Shown here piece after piece: positions 44,605-57,906 of a DNA stretch of 64,000 nt. A model generated the notes under the pieces. That model saw only the letters and a list, made by a program, of their open reading frames with translations, was not told the origin of the DNA and did not search any database. Origin of the DNA: Demequina litoralis (GTDB lineage: Bacteria; Actinomycetota; Actinomycetes; Actinomycetales; Demequinaceae). Numbering within the stretch: the first letter of the stretch is position 1; every line of letters starts with the position of its first letter. The position numbers and the translations under genes were made by a program. The stretch spans positions 117,240 through 181,239 of the forward strand of contig NZ_JAUHPW010000007.1 of NCBI RefSeq assembly GCF_030418455.1, written 5' to 3'.

Positions 44605-45594
44605 CTACCGGTGCACGACGACCTTGCCGATCATCGACGAGGACTCGACCCGCCGGTGCGCCTCCCGCATGTTCGCTGCGGTGAAGCCCTCGAGGAGCTC
44701 GTTCGCCGTGGTGCGGATCAGGCCCCGCTCGGCGAGGTGGGCGACCTCCGCGAGGTACTCGCCCTGGACCCCGAGATCCGCGGCGCCGTGCAGGGCCCGC
44801 GCGAACATGTACTCGAGGTGAAGCGACATCGACTTCGACTTGAGCGGCGTGACGTCCTCGAAGCCGCCGTCGATCGCGACCACCCGCGAGAACGGCCTGC
44901 CGACCGCGGCGTAGACGCCGATGTTCCCCGGGGTGAACGCCGAGAAGATGTGGTCGACCCCCTCGGGGGCGGCCTCGCGCACCGACGCCTCGAGGGTCCG
45001 ATGGTCGACGATCGCGTCCGCGCCCATCTCGCTCGCCCACTCCGCCGAGGCCTCGCGGCCCGCCGTGGCGAGCACACGCAGGCCCGTGGTCGCCTTGGCG
45101 AGCTGGATCGCGGCCGACCCGACCCCGCCCGCGCCGCCGACCATGAGGAGCGTGCCGGTCGATCGCGGGTCGAGGCCCAGGTGGTCGCGGAACGCCTCGA
45201 GCGCGGTGAGGGACGTGAGGGGGAGCGCGGCGGCCTCCGCGAACGACCATGTCGACGGCATGTGAGCGACGATCCGATGGTCGACCGCCTGGTAGTCGGC
45301 GTTCGCTCCGGCGCGGCCGATGTCCCCGGCCCACCACACGTGGTCGCCGGGCGCGAAGCCGGGAGCCTCGGCGCCCACCGCCTCGACCACGCCCGCGCCG
45401 TCGTAGCCGAGCACGCGCGGCGAGTCTGGCGTCGACCGCGAGACCCGCACCTTGACGTCGACGGGGTTGACGGAGACGGCCTCGACGCGGACGAGGAGGT
45501 CGAGCGGGCCGTGGTCGGGCATCGGGAGCTCGACGTCGACGAGCGCCTCGTGGCTCTCGATCGGGAGCCCGGCGAAGGCGGCGATGGCGTGCAT
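44605..45594 (-). CDS. Zinc-independent MDR family quinone reductase/alcohol dehydrogenase-like protein
   Basis: 329 residues. An MDR fold: VSVNPVDVKVR, VLGYDGAGVVEAVGAEAPGFAPGDHV, and Rossmann motif LLMVGGAGGVGSAAIQLAKA. Structural zinc Cys are absent, as in the ZADH_N/AdhP-like quinone reductase subgroup. It uses NADPH with an unknown electrophile or quinone. Convergent with the HNH gene. Confidence 0.88.
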   Translation of the reverse strand: MHAIAAFAGLPIESHEALVDVELPMPDHGPLDLLVRVEAVSVNPVDVKVRVSRSTPDSPRVLGYDGAGVVEAVGAEAPGFAPGDHVWWAGDIGRAGANADYQAVDHRIVAHMPSTWSFAEAAALPLTSLTALEAFRDHLGLDPRSTGTLLMVGGAGGVGSAAIQLAKATTGLRVLATAGREASAEWASEMGADAIVDHRTLEASVREAAPEGVDHIFSAFTPGNIGVYAAVGRPFSRVVAIDGGFEDVTPLKSKSMSLHLEYMFARALHGAADLGVQGEYLAEVAHLAERGLIRTTANELLEGFTAANMREAHRRVESSSMIGKVVVHR

Positions 45595-45637
45595 GGCGAT
45601 CCCTTCTCGCCCTTCGACACTACGCCCGCGCGGGCCC

Positions 45638-45874
45638 TCAGCCCCCGACGATCGCGCTCACGATCCCCACCAGCGAGAAGGCCGCGCCCGCGATGGCGAA
45701 GGCGCGCGTGGGGGCGTGGCGGATGTTGAGGAGGTAGCTCGCCACCGCGAGCAGCAGCGCGACCCATGCGAGCGTCGGGACCGTGAGCCCGACGACGCCC
45801 AGCGCGGTCGACGCGATGGCCAGCGGGAACGCGACCTCGGGATCGCGTCCCTTCCGGGGAGGGTCCTCGCTCAG
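45638..45874 (-). CDS. Small three-helix membrane protein, probable CTG start
   Basis: 78 residues: a polar SEDPPRKGRDPEV N-terminus, then hydrophobic segments LAIASTALGVVGLTV, LAWVALLLAVASYLL and AFAIAGAAFSLVGIVSAIV. No ATG, GTG or TTG exists at a sensible place; the CTG at 45872-45874 forms a CTGA overlap with the epimerase stop, the same geometry as the ATGA and GTGA overlaps seen here. I infer a CTG start coupled to the upstream gene. Function unknown. Confidence 0.6.
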   Translation of the reverse strand: MSEDPPRKGRDPEVAFPLAIASTALGVVGLTVPTLAWVALLLAVASYLLNIRHAPTRAFAIAGAAFSLVGIVSAIVGG

Positions 45875-46926
45875 CGCCCCACCTCGGCCCGGACGCGGTC
45901 GAGCGCGTCGCGGTAGATGCGGGCCACCGCGTCGAGCATCGCGTTCGCGTCGTCGTTCACCCGCTGCCGCGCCGGGTCGGCCTCGAACCACGCGATCGCC
46001 TCGGCGACCCCCTGTGAGAACGGGACCCGCGCCTCCCAGCCGGGCACGAGCCGGCGGATCTTGGACGTGTCGTAGACCGCCGGGTGCATCTTGTCGCCGT
46101 ACAGGGAGCCCGCCTCCGACGGCCGCGCCGCCACGAGCGCGTCGGACGGCACGCACACCGCCTGCGCCGCGAACTGCTCGTCCGTGAGCCCCGCGGCGCG
46201 CGCGATCTCGGCGTGGATCCCTCGCCAGGTGAGAGCCTCGTCCGACGTGATGTGGACCGCCTCGCCCAGCGCCGCATCGTTCCCCAGGAGCCCGAGCATG
46301 CCTGCCGCCACGTCGGAGGCGTGGGTGAGCGTCCACAGCGATGTGCCGTCGCCCGGGATCACGATGTCCGCGCCCCTGCGCATGCGGTCGACCAGGGTCC
46401 ACGGGTGCGAGCTGTTGCCCGTGTAGCCGGGGATCTTCGAGGCGCCGTACGTGTGAGCCGGACGCACCACGGTCCACCCGAGGCCCGCAGCCGCCGCGCG
46501 CCCCCTCAGCACCGCCTCGCTCGCGGCCTTGAGCCGCGCGTACTCCCAGTGGAGGTTCTCCTGCTCCGTGTCCTCCGTGAGGGGGTGAAGCCTGTCGAAG
46601 GTCCGGTACGCCGCCGAGGTCGCCACCAGAACGTACTGGTCGGTCAGCGGCGCGAACGTCTCCACGTCCGCGGCGACATGCTCGGGGGTGAAGGCGATGA
46701 ACTGCACCACCGCGTCGAAGCGTTCGCCCCGGAGCCTCATGCCGTGCAGCGCCTCCCGCAGGGACGATGCGTCGGTCGCGTCCGCGTGGATCGAGGCCGT
46801 GCCCGGGGGAGCGGCGAGGGTCGAGCGCCCCCGCGTGACGAGGGTGAGGTGGTGGCCCGCCGCGGCGGCCTGGGAGGCGAGCTCGGACGAGATCAGGCCC
46901 GTACCTCCGACGATGAGGATGCGCAT
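45871..46926 (-). CDS. NAD-dependent epimerase/dehydratase family protein
   Basis: 351 residues of the extended SDR type. MRILIVGGTGLISSELASQA nucleotide motif, YVLVATSAAY, catalytic-type YARLK, and a substrate region with TYGASKIPGYTGN. Resembles CSP41-like/UDP-sugar epimerase relatives in actinobacteria; the sugar is unknown. ATG 46926. Confidence 0.85.
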   Translation of the reverse strand: MRILIVGGTGLISSELASQAAAAGHHLTLVTRGRSTLAAPPGTASIHADATDASSLREALHGMRLRGERFDAVVQFIAFTPEHVAADVETFAPLTDQYVLVATSAAYRTFDRLHPLTEDTEQENLHWEYARLKAASEAVLRGRAAAAGLGWTVVRPAHTYGASKIPGYTGNSSHPWTLVDRMRRGADIVIPGDGTSLWTLTHASDVAAGMLGLLGNDAALGEAVHITSDEALTWRGIHAEIARAAGLTDEQFAAQAVCVPSDALVAARPSEAGSLYGDKMHPAVYDTSKIRRLVPGWEARVPFSQGVAEAIAWFEADPARQRVNDDANAMLDAVARIYRDALDRVRAEVGR

Positions 46927-47039
46927 GCCCCGAGCCTAGGACGTGGCCCCGGAGCCCGCGTCCGAGCGTCCGCCGGGCCGCCTCGAAAGTCGTGGGATAT
47001 GTCCCTTTTGCACGGGTGCCGTTCCCGCGACCGGGGGAG

Positions 47040-47045
47040 TACCGT
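47040..47045 (+). promoter_or_regulatory. Leaderless -10 box TACCGT, 6 nt before ATG
   Basis: TACCGT, GGCTCC, ATG 47052. Confidence 0.6.
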
Positions 47046-47051
47046 GGCTCC

Positions 47052-47765
47052 ATGGTCGAGGACCTGGTGCCGAATCTGAGGGCGGCGCTTGGGGGGATCC
47101 TCCCGGCCGGCTGGAGGGACGCCGCGCCGTGGGGTTATCCCGCTCAGAGCGAGCTTGCCCTCATCACGGGCGTGTTCGCGTCGCAGCTGCCCGAGCAGGC
47201 GGTGGCGGACATCGCCGACACGGTCATGCGCCGCCGTCCCGGCAGCAGCCTCGACAACCTCGTCGAGCTCGCCGCGATCGACGCGGTCGACCTGCGCGGC
47301 ATCATCGGCGACCGCTGGGGCGACTCCACCGTGCTCGGCGTCCCGCGCCGACGCGCCGACGTCATCCACGAGGCCGCCCGCCTCCTCACCCACTCGGGTG
47401 TGCGCACCGCCTTCGACATGCAGGACGCGATCCGCACCCGCACCGACGAGGTCTCCCGGCTGCTGCTGTCGATCCGCGGGCTCGGCCCCGGCACCTGGGC
47501 GTGCATCGCCTTCATGGTGCACGCGCCCATCCCGCCCAACGACGACGTCGTGGCGCTCGTGAAGGAGTCGCTCGCCGGAGGGCCGCCCGCCGAGGATCCG
47601 CTCGAGCGTGCCGAGACGATCGAGGCGCTCGACCGCTCCGCCGTGGGCGACCTCATCCGCCGCACGGCGCACCGCCTCGGCTCCGACGAGCGGGTGCTGA
47701 GCTACGGCCTCCACCGCGTCGCGGACGAGCGCGCCCGCCAGGCGAGCGTCTTCATCGCGAAGTAG
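47052..47765 (+). CDS. Helix-hairpin-helix protein, base-excision-repair-like
   Basis: 237 residues. LLLSIRGLGPGTWACIAFMVHAPIPPNDD near residue 140 resembles the HhH and following acidic residue of the HhH-GPD glycosylase family (L-P-G-[IV]-G pattern with a downstream Asp). The rest is not typical of Nth or MutY, and no iron-sulfur Cys cluster is present. A DNA-binding or glycosylase role is a cautious inference. Confidence 0.55.
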   Translation: MVEDLVPNLRAALGGILPAGWRDAAPWGYPAQSELALITGVFASQLPEQAVADIADTVMRRRPGSSLDNLVELAAIDAVDLRGIIGDRWGDSTVLGVPRRRADVIHEAARLLTHSGVRTAFDMQDAIRTRTDEVSRLLLSIRGLGPGTWACIAFMVHAPIPPNDDVVALVKESLAGGPPAEDPLERAETIEALDRSAVGDLIRRTAHRLGSDERVLSYGLHRVADERARQASVFIAK

Positions 47766-47771
47766 GGATCC

Positions 47772-48272
47772 TCAGTAGACCGCGCGCGCCAGCAGCGCGA
47801 CGAGCACCGCGCCGCCGCGCGTGCGCTGCTCGGCCACCCGCTGGAAGCCCAGGTGCTCGTGGAAGGTCACCGAGCCGGGGTTGGGCGGGTCGAGCTGCAC
47901 CTCGGTGGTCACCTCGCTCGCCCCACGCTCGCGTGCCCTCTCGAACACGGACTCGTACAGCGCGCGCCCGACGCCCGTGCCCTTCGCCGACGGCGCCACC
48001 ACGATCCGGTCGATGTACTGGTGGCGCACCCCGCGCGTCTCGAACCAGCGATAGTTCTCGGACTCGTACGGCTGACCCATCCCCAGGCTCAGGAGGAAGG
48101 CGATGACCTCGCGGTCGCGGTTGGTCGCCACGAGCGCGACGTCGCACATGCCGTGCAGCGCCGCGAGCTCCTGCTCCTCCAGCAGGTTCACCGCCGGCGA
48201 CGCGCCCGCGTTCAGCGCGGTGACCGCCGGGATGTCGGCGGCGCGCATGACGCGCAGGCGGAGGTTCTGCAT
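47772..48272 (-). CDS. GNAT family N-acetyltransferase
   Basis: 166 residues. RIVVAPSAKGTGVGRALYE is motif A with the acetyl-CoA pyrophosphate loop; FHEHLGFQRV is the C-terminal motif. Substrate unknown. ATG 48272 with a leaderless-type promoter. Confidence 0.85.
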   Translation of the reverse strand: MQNLRLRVMRAADIPAVTALNAGASPAVNLLEEQELAALHGMCDVALVATNRDREVIAFLLSLGMGQPYESENYRWFETRGVRHQYIDRIVVAPSAKGTGVGRALYESVFERARERGASEVTTEVQLDPPNPGSVTFHEHLGFQRVAEQRTRGGAVLVALLARAVY

Positions 48273-48278
48273 GGGCAC

Positions 48279-48284
48279 ATTGTG
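48279..48284 (-). promoter_or_regulatory. Leaderless-type -10 box CACAAT, 6 nt before ATG
   Basis: On the minus strand: CACAAT, GTGCCC, ATG 48272. The first base is C instead of T. Confidence 0.45.
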
Positions 48285-48310
48285 CCTGGTCGATGTGTCG
48301 GGAATGTGTC

Positions 48311-49300
48311 CTACGGGTGCAGCAGGAGCTTGCCCGAGGTGGTGCGCGACTCGAGCGCCCGATGCGCCTCCGCCGCCTCCTCGAGCGCATACCCGTGGTC
48401 GATCCGCACGCTGAGGTCGCCCAGCAGGATCCCGTGGAAGATGTCGCTCGCCCGCCACTCGCGCTCCTCGGCGTCGGCCGTGAAGTCGCCCAGGGTGGGC
48501 CGGCTCAGCATCACCGAGCCTGCCGAGTTCAGCCGCTGCGGGTCCACCGGCTCCACAGGGCCCGAGGCGGCACCGAACAGCACCATCGAGCCGCGCCGGC
48601 GCACCGACGCGAGCGAGCCGTCGAACGTGGTGCGGCCCACGCCGTCGTACACCGCGGCGACGCCCTCGGGGACGATGCGGCGGACGGCCGCGGGAAGATC
48701 GTGGGCGAGGTCCTCCATGAGGTCGTAGCGCAGCACGTGCGAGGCGCCCGCCTGCGCCGCGATGCGCTCCTTGCCCTCCGCGCCGACCGTGCCGATGACG
48801 GTCGCGCCGCGCGCGACCGCGAGCTGCGTGAGCAGCAGGCCCACGCCGCCCGCGGCGGCGTGCACCAGCACGGTGTCGCCCGGCATCACGGGGTAGGAGG
48901 ACGTCACGAGGTAGTGGGCGGTGAGGCCCTGGAGCATCGCGGCGGCTGCCATGTCGAGCTCCACGTCCTCGGGGACGCGGTAGAGGTCCGTGACCGGGAC
49001 GCTGAGGTACTCGGCGTACGAGCCCTGCGTGAAGGCCCACGCGACGCCCTCGCCCTCGACGAAGTCCTCGACGCCCTCGCCCACCTCGACGATCTGGCCG
49101 GCGCCCTCCTTGCCGGGGATGAACGGCATCTCCATGGGGTAGAGGCCCGACCGCTGGTACGTGTCGATGAAGTTCACGCCCGCCGCCTCGACCCGCACCA
49201 CGACGTGCCCGGGCGCGGCGATCGGACGCTCGAGCTCGACCAGCTCGAGCACCTCCGGACCACCGGGCCGCGCCACCTGGATCGCTCTCACATCACGCAT
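48311..49300 (-). CDS. NADPH:quinone oxidoreductase (zeta-crystallin type)
   Basis: 329 residues. EAAGVNFIDTYQRSGLYP and FIPGKEGAGQIVEVGEGV are characteristic of QOR; the cofactor motif is VLVHAAAGGVGLLLTQLA. Reduces quinones or enones with NADPH. It is divergent from argC, so its promoter lies beside the arginine operator. Confidence 0.9.
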   Translation of the reverse strand: MRDVRAIQVARPGGPEVLELVELERPIAAPGHVVVRVEAAGVNFIDTYQRSGLYPMEMPFIPGKEGAGQIVEVGEGVEDFVEGEGVAWAFTQGSYAEYLSVPVTDLYRVPEDVELDMAAAAMLQGLTAHYLVTSSYPVMPGDTVLVHAAAGGVGLLLTQLAVARGATVIGTVGAEGKERIAAQAGASHVLRYDLMEDLAHDLPAAVRRIVPEGVAAVYDGVGRTTFDGSLASVRRRGSMVLFGAASGPVEPVDPQRLNSAGSVMLSRPTLGDFTADAEEREWRASDIFHGILLGDLSVRIDHGYALEEAAEAHRALESRTTSGKLLLHP

Positions 49301-49323
49301 GGTACGTCGTGCTACACAGTCTC

Positions 49324-49349
49324 ATGCATAGGCATGTATGGTTATGCAT
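49324..49349 (+). promoter_or_regulatory. ARG box of the arginine operon, overlapping a leaderless promoter
   Basis: Hexamers ATGCAT (49324), ATGTAT (49334) and ATGCAT (49344) are 10 bp apart. A -10 TATGGT at 49337-49342 stands 7 nt before ATG 49350, so ArgR would cover the promoter and start. Same layout as at 11702-11727. Confidence 0.75.
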
Positions 49350-50393
49350 ATGAGCATCAGGGTCGCAGTCTCGGGAGCCTCCGGTTACGTCGGCGGCGAG
49401 GTCCTGCGCGTGTTCTCCGGTCACCCCGACGTGGAGTTCGGCGCGCTCACGGCGCACTCGAGCGCGGGCGACGCGCTCGGCGCGCACCAGCCGCACCTGC
49501 GCCATCTGGCGGAGCGGGTGATCGTCGACACCACCGCGGAGAACCTCGCGGGCCACGACGTCGTGGTGCTCGCCCTGCCGCACGGCGCGTCGGCGGAGGT
49601 CGCGGCCCAGCTGCCACCCGAGACGCTCGTCATCGACTGCGGCGCCGACCACCGGCTCGAGAGCGCCCAGGCGTGGGCCGAGTACTACGGCGGCGAGCAC
49701 GCCGGCACGTGGCCCTACGGCATGCCCGAGCTCATCACCCCGAGCGGCCACCAGCGCGACGCGCTGCCCGGGACGAGGCGCATCGCGGTCCCGGGCTGCA
49801 ACGTCACCGCGGTGACGCTCGGCCTCCAGCCCGGCGTCGCCGCCGGCGTGGTCGACCCCTCCGACGTGGTGGCGGTGCTCGCCAACGGCTACTCCGGCGC
49901 GGGCAAGAAGCTCGCGGTCCCGTACCTCGCCTCCGAGGCGCTCGGCAGCGCGCAGCCCTACGCGGTCGGCGGCTCCCACCGCCACGTCCCGGAGATCCTC
50001 CAGAACCTCGCCTCCGCCGGCGCGGAGGGCGCCCGCCTCAGCTTCACGCCGACCCTCGTGCCCATGGCGCGCGGCATCCTCGCGACCGTCACCGCGCCGC
50101 TCGCGGAGGGCGTGAACGTCGAGGCCGTCCGCGCCGCCTGGGAGGACGCCTACGCCGACGAGCCCTTCGTCCACCTCCTGCCCGAGGGCCAGTGGCCCAC
50201 CACCGCAGCGACCCTCGGCGCCAACACGTGCCTGGTCCAGGTCGCCGTCGACGGTAAGGCCGGCCGCGTCGTCGTCGTCGCGGCGATCGACAACCTCGTC
50301 AAGGGCACCGCGGGCGCCGCCCTCCAGTCGATGAACGTCGCGCTGGGCCTGCCCGAGACCACCGGCCTCACCACGATCGGAGTCGCACCGTGA
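49350..50393 (+). CDS. argC: N-acetyl-gamma-glutamyl-phosphate reductase
   Basis: 347 residues. [22 protein letters not shown] motif and active-site Cys in [15 protein letters not shown]. Third step of arginine synthesis. In-frame ATGs also exist at 49338 and 49344 within the operator; 49350 gives the usual N-terminus and fits a leaderless transcript. First gene of argCJBDFRGH. Confidence 0.95.
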   Translation: MSIRVAVSGASGYVGGEVLRVFSGHPDVEFGALTAHSSAGDALGAHQPHLRHLAERVIVDTTAENLAGHDVVVLALPHGASAEVAAQLPPETLVIDCGADHRLESAQAWAEYYGGEHAGTWPYGMPELITPSGHQRDALPGTRRIAVPGCNVTAVTLGLQPGVAAGVVDPSDVVAVLANGYSGAGKKLAVPYLASEALGSAQPYAVGGSHRHVPEILQNLASAGAEGARLSFTPTLVPMARGILATVTAPLAEGVNVEAVRAAWEDAYADEPFVHLLPEGQWPTTAATLGANTCLVQVAVDGKAGRVVVVAAIDNLVKGTAGAALQSMNVALGLPETTGLTTIGVAP

Positions 50394-51565
50394 GCGTCAC
50401 CGCAGCACAGGGCTTCCTCGCCGCCGGCGTGGTCGCCGGCCTCAAGAGCACGGGCGCGCCCGACGTCGCCCTCGTCGTCAACGAGGGGCCCGCCAAGGTC
50501 GCCGCCGGCGTGCTCACCTCCAACCGCGTGGTCGCTGCACCCGTCACCTGGACCCGCCAGGTGCTCGCCGACGCGCGCGTGGACGCCGTCGTCCTCAACT
50601 CCGGCGGCGCCAACGCCGCGACCGGGCCCGAGGGCTTCCTCGACACCCACCGCACCGCCGAGCACGTCGCATCGTCGCTCCAGGGCACCGGCCGCGACAT
50701 CGGTCCCGGCGACGTCGCCGTGTGCTCGACGGGCCTCATCGGCGTGCGCCTGCCCCTGGGCAGGCTGCTGTCCGGGGTGGACGATGCGGTCGCCGGCCTG
50801 GCGGAGGACGGCGGCGCCGACGCCGCGCTCGCCATCATGACCACCGACACCGTCCCCAAGGAGGCCGTCGCGGGCCGCGACGGCTGGACCGTCGGCGGCA
50901 TGGCCAAGGGCGCGGGGATGCTCGCTCCGGGCCTCGCCACGATGCTGTGCGTCATCACCACCGACGCCGCGATCGACGCCGCGACCGCGGAGGTCGCCCT
51001 CGAGGAGGCCGTCCGCACCACCTTCAACCGCGTCGACTCCGACGGCTGCATGTCCACCAACGACACGGTGCTGCTGCTCGCGAGCGGTGCGACCGGCATC
51101 GTCCCCGAGCCGGGCGCCTTCGCGGAGGCGCTCACCGAGGTGTGTGCGAGCCTCGCGCGCGGGCTGGTCGCCGACGCCGAGGGCGCGAGCCACGACATCG
51201 CCGTGACCGTCACGAACGCGACCACCGAGGACGCGGCCGAGGCCGTCGCCCGCGCCATCACGCGGTCCAACCTGTTCAAGGCCGCGATCTTCGGCAACGA
51301 CCCCAACTGGGGCCGCATCATCTCCGCCGCCGGCACCGTCCCCGAGGACGTGGCCCCCTTCGACGCCACCGCCCTCGACGTCACCGTCAACGGGGTGCAG
51401 GTCTGCCGCGCCTCCGGCGTGGGCGACCCCCGCGAAGGCGTCGACCTGTCCGGCCGTGAGGTCCTCATCACGGTCGACCTCCACGCCGGCGACGCCGAGG
51501 CGACCGTCTGGACCAACGACCTCACCCACGACTACGTCCACGAGAACAGCGCGTACTCCTCATGA
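50390..51565 (+). CDS. argJ: Glutamate N-acetyltransferase/amino-acid acetyltransferase (bifunctional ArgJ)
   Basis: 391 residues. The self-cleavage region is [21 protein letters not shown], with the conserved ATML motif where the precursor splits into two chains. Transfers acetyl from acetylornithine to glutamate. GTG 50390 overlaps the argC stop by 4 bp. Confidence 0.95.
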   Translation: MSVTAAQGFLAAGVVAGLKSTGAPDVALVVNEGPAKVAAGVLTSNRVVAAPVTWTRQVLADARVDAVVLNSGGANAATGPEGFLDTHRTAEHVASSLQGTGRDIGPGDVAVCSTGLIGVRLPLGRLLSGVDDAVAGLAEDGGADAALAIMTTDTVPKEAVAGRDGWTVGGMAKGAGMLAPGLATMLCVITTDAAIDAATAEVALEEAVRTTFNRVDSDGCMSTNDTVLLLASGATGIVPEPGAFAEALTEVCASLARGLVADAEGASHDIAVTVTNATTEDAAEAVARAITRSNLFKAAIFGNDPNWGRIISAAGTVPEDVAPFDATALDVTVNGVQVCRASGVGDPREGVDLSGREVLITVDLHAGDAEATVWTNDLTHDYVHENSAYSS

Positions 51566-52461
51566 ACCTTGACCTCACGCCCCAGCAGAAGGTGAGCGTC
51601 CTCATCGACGCCATGCCCTGGATCGAGACGTTCCGCGGCGCCACCATCGTCATCAAGTACGGCGGCAACGCCATGATCGACGACTCCCTCAAGCGCTCCT
51701 TCGCGCAGGACATCGTCCACCTGCGGCTCCTCGGCCTGCACCCGGTCGTGGTCCACGGCGGCGGCCCCCAGATCTCCGGGATGCTGTCCAAGCTCGGCAT
51801 CGAGTCGGAGTTCCGCGGCGGCCTGCGCGTCACCACGCCCGAGGCGATGGACGTGGTCCGCATGGTCCTCACCGGCCAGGTGTCGCGCGAGCTCGTGGGC
51901 CTCATCAACGACCACGGCCCGTACGCCGTCGGCCTGTCGGGCGAGGACGCGGGCATGCTCCAGGCCAAGCGCCGCCACGCCGTGGTCGACGGGGAGGCGG
52001 TCGACGTCGGCCTCGTCGGCGACGTCGTGAAGGTCAACCCCGGCGCGATCGTCGACATCATCGAGGCGGGCCGCATCCCCGTGGTGAGCACCGTCGCGCC
52101 CGACATCGACGACCCCACCACGGTCCTCAACGTCAACGCCGACACGGCCGCCGCCGCGGTCGCGGTCGCGCTGCGCGCCCGCAAGCTCATCGTGCTCACC
52201 GACGTCGAGGGACTCTACGGCGACTGGCCCGACAAGGACTCGCTCATCTCGGAGATCAACGCGAGCCACCTCGAGGAGATGCTGCCCTCGCTCGAGTCCG
52301 GGATGCGGCCGAAGATGGAGGCATGCCTGCGCGCCGTCCGCGGAGGGGTGCCGCAGGCCCACGTGATCGACGGCCGCGAGGCGCACTCGATCCTGGCCGA
52401 GGTCTTCACCTCCGCGGGCTTCGGCACGATGGTGCTGCAGGACAAGGAGGTCTGGGTATGA
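51562..52461 (+). CDS. argB: Acetylglutamate kinase
   Basis: 299 residues. [10 protein letters not shown] and [18 protein letters not shown] form the nucleotide and substrate sites; the N-terminal helix ([19 protein letters not shown]) is the extension found in arginine-sensitive hexameric enzymes, so feedback inhibition by arginine is likely. ATGA overlap with argJ. Confidence 0.95.
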   Translation: MNLDLTPQQKVSVLIDAMPWIETFRGATIVIKYGGNAMIDDSLKRSFAQDIVHLRLLGLHPVVVHGGGPQISGMLSKLGIESEFRGGLRVTTPEAMDVVRMVLTGQVSRELVGLINDHGPYAVGLSGEDAGMLQAKRRHAVVDGEAVDVGLVGDVVKVNPGAIVDIIEAGRIPVVSTVAPDIDDPTTVLNVNADTAAAAVAVALRARKLIVLTDVEGLYGDWPDKDSLISEINASHLEEMLPSLESGMRPKMEACLRAVRGGVPQAHVIDGREAHSILAEVFTSAGFGTMVLQDKEVWV

Positions 52462-53693
52462 ACGGGCAACCGCTGGCCACGCACGGCGAGGCAGGGCTCG
52501 AGCGCGGCCGGGTCGAGCTCCAGCGCTACGACCACGCCCTCATGGGCACGTACGGCGAGCCGCTGCGCGTCCTCACGCGCGGCGAGGGCTCGTGGGTGTG
52601 GGACGCCGACGGCAACCGCTACCTCGACCTGCTCGGCGGGATTGCCGTCAACGCGCTCGGCCACGCCCACCCGGCGTGGGTCGCCGCCATCACGGCGCAG
52701 GCGCAGACTCTCGCGCACGCCTCGAACTTCTTCGCCACCGAGCCGCAGATCCGCCTCGCCGAGCGCCTCATCGAGCTCGCGCAGGCACCCCACGGGTCCC
52801 GGGTGTTCCTGTGCAACTCCGGCACCGAGGCCAACGAGGCGGCCTTCAAGATGGCCCGCAAGACCGGCAAGGGCACGATCATCGCGCTCGAGGGCGGCTT
52901 CCACGGCCGCTCGATGGGCGCGCTGTCGATGACCCACAAGGAGGCGTTGCGCGCGCCGTTCGCGCCGCTGCTCGAGCGGGTCGTCTTCGTCGCACCCGAG
53001 GTCGGAGCGCTCGAGGCCGCCGTCGCATCCGCGGGAGAGGATCTCGCCGCCGTCATCCTCGAGCCCATCCAGGGCGAGGCCGGCGTGCGCCCCGTCTCCC
53101 ACGACCTCCTCGCCGCCGCGCGCGAGCTCACGCTGCGCCACGACGCGCTCCTCATCATGGACGAGGTGCAGACCGGCGTCGCCCGCACCGGCGCGTGGTT
53201 CGCGCACCAGCTCACCGGCGTGCGCCCCGACGTCATGACCCTCGCGAAGGGCCTCGGCGGCGGCTTCCCGGTGGGTGCCGTCGTCGCCTTCGGCGAGCGC
53301 GCGGGCGCGATGCTCACCAAGGGCGAGCACGGCACCACCTTCGGCGGCAACCCCCTCGCCGCCGCGGCCGCGAACGCCACCCTCGACGCGATCGAGGAGC
53401 TCGGGCTGCTCGCGAACGCCAAGGCCGTGGGCGAGCACCTGCGCACCGCGCTCGAGGCGCTCGACGGCGTGGTCGAGGTGCGGGGCGAGGGCCTCATGCT
53501 CGGCATCGGCCTCGCGGCACCCGCGAGCGCCGCCGTCGCGCGCGCCGCCGTCGACGCGGGCTTCATCGTCAACCCGCCCTCGCCGGACACCATCCGGCTC
53601 GTGCCCGCCCTCACGCTCACCCGCGCCGAGGCGGACCTGTTCATCGCGTGGATGGCCGAGCACGGCACCCGCATCGTCACGGAGGCCGCATGA
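52458..53693 (+). CDS. argD: Acetylornithine aminotransferase
   Basis: 411 residues, class III PLP aminotransferase. [41 protein letters not shown] and the PLP Lys in [18 protein letters not shown] overlap with argB. Confidence 0.95.
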   Translation: MNGQPLATHGEAGLERGRVELQRYDHALMGTYGEPLRVLTRGEGSWVWDADGNRYLDLLGGIAVNALGHAHPAWVAAITAQAQTLAHASNFFATEPQIRLAERLIELAQAPHGSRVFLCNSGTEANEAAFKMARKTGKGTIIALEGGFHGRSMGALSMTHKEALRAPFAPLLERVVFVAPEVGALEAAVASAGEDLAAVILEPIQGEAGVRPVSHDLLAAARELTLRHDALLIMDEVQTGVARTGAWFAHQLTGVRPDVMTLAKGLGGGFPVGAVVAFGERAGAMLTKGEHGTTFGGNPLAAAAANATLDAIEELGLLANAKAVGEHLRTALEALDGVVEVRGEGLMLGIGLAAPASAAVARAAVDAGFIVNPPSPDTIRLVPALTLTRAEADLFIAWMAEHGTRIVTEAA

Positions 53694-54627
53694 CCGCCAG
53701 CACCGTCCGCCACTTCCTGCGCGACGACGACATCACCGCCGCCGAGCAGCGCGAGATCCTCGAGCTCGCGCTGGCGTTCCGCCAGGACCGGCACCTGCAC
53801 CGGCCGTTCGCCGGCCCGCAGGCCGTCGCGGTGATCTTCGACAAGCCGTCGACGCGCACCCGGGTGTCCTTCTCGACCGGCATCGCGGAGCTGGGCGGCT
53901 ACCCGCTCGTCATCGACTCGGCGACCTCGCAGCTGGGGCGCGGGGAGCCCGTCGCGGACACCGCGCGCGTCCTCGAGTCCATGGTGAGCGCGATCGTGTG
54001 GCGCACCTTCGGCCAGGAGCTCATCGAGGAGATGGCGGCCCACTCCGGCAAGCCGGTCGTCAACGCGCTCACCGACAGCTTCCACCCGTGCCAGATCCTC
54101 GCGGACCTGGCCGCGGTGGCCGATGCGCGCGGCGGGGTGGACGCCCTCGCCGGCCTCACGCTCACGTACGTGGGCGACGGCGCCAACAACATGGCCCACT
54201 CGTACCTGCTCGGCGGCGCGCTCGCCGGCATGCACGTGCGGGTCGGGGCGCCCGCGGCCTACCAGCCCGACCCGCGCATCGTCCTCGACGCGACGCGCAT
54301 CGCAGCGGAGCAGGGCGGCTCCGTCACCGTCACGACCGACCACGCCGACGCCGTGGCCGGCGCCGACATCATCGCCACCGACACGTGGGTGTCGATGGGC
54401 GACGAGGAGCAGTACCAGGAGCGGGCCGGCGTGTTCGGCGCGTTCCAGGTCGACGCCCGCACCCTCGAGCTCGCCGCGCCCGGCGCGCAGGTGCTCCACT
54501 GCCTGCCCGCCTACCGCGGCAAGGAGATCACCGCCGAGGTCATCGACGGCCCGCAGTCGATCGTCTGGCTCGAGGCCGAGTACCGGCTCCACGCGCAGAA
54601 GGCGCTCCTCACGTGGCTGGCGACCCG

Positions 54628-54631
<4 letters not shown>
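53690..54631 (+). CDS. argF: Ornithine carbamoyltransferase
   Basis: 313 residues. Carbamoyl-phosphate site KPSTRTRVSF, ornithine site region DTWVSMGDE (SMG loop) and HCLPAYRGKE. Makes citrulline. ATGA overlaps on both sides. Confidence 0.95.
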
Positions 54632-57833
<3,202 letters not shown>

Positions 57834-57857
57834 CGAAGCGCCTGATAGGGAGGCGAA

Positions 57858-57895
57858 CGGCCCGCGCGGGCTCAACGACGCGGACCCGCGGGCCG
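57858..57895 (+). terminator. Hairpin after argH
   Basis: CGGCCCGCG (57858-57866) pairs with CGCGGGCCG (57887-57895) around a 20-nt loop. Located 24 bp after the argH stop and just before the next gene. Probable end of the arginine transcript. Confidence 0.6.
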
Positions 57896-57906
57896 ATATG
57901 TGCGGC

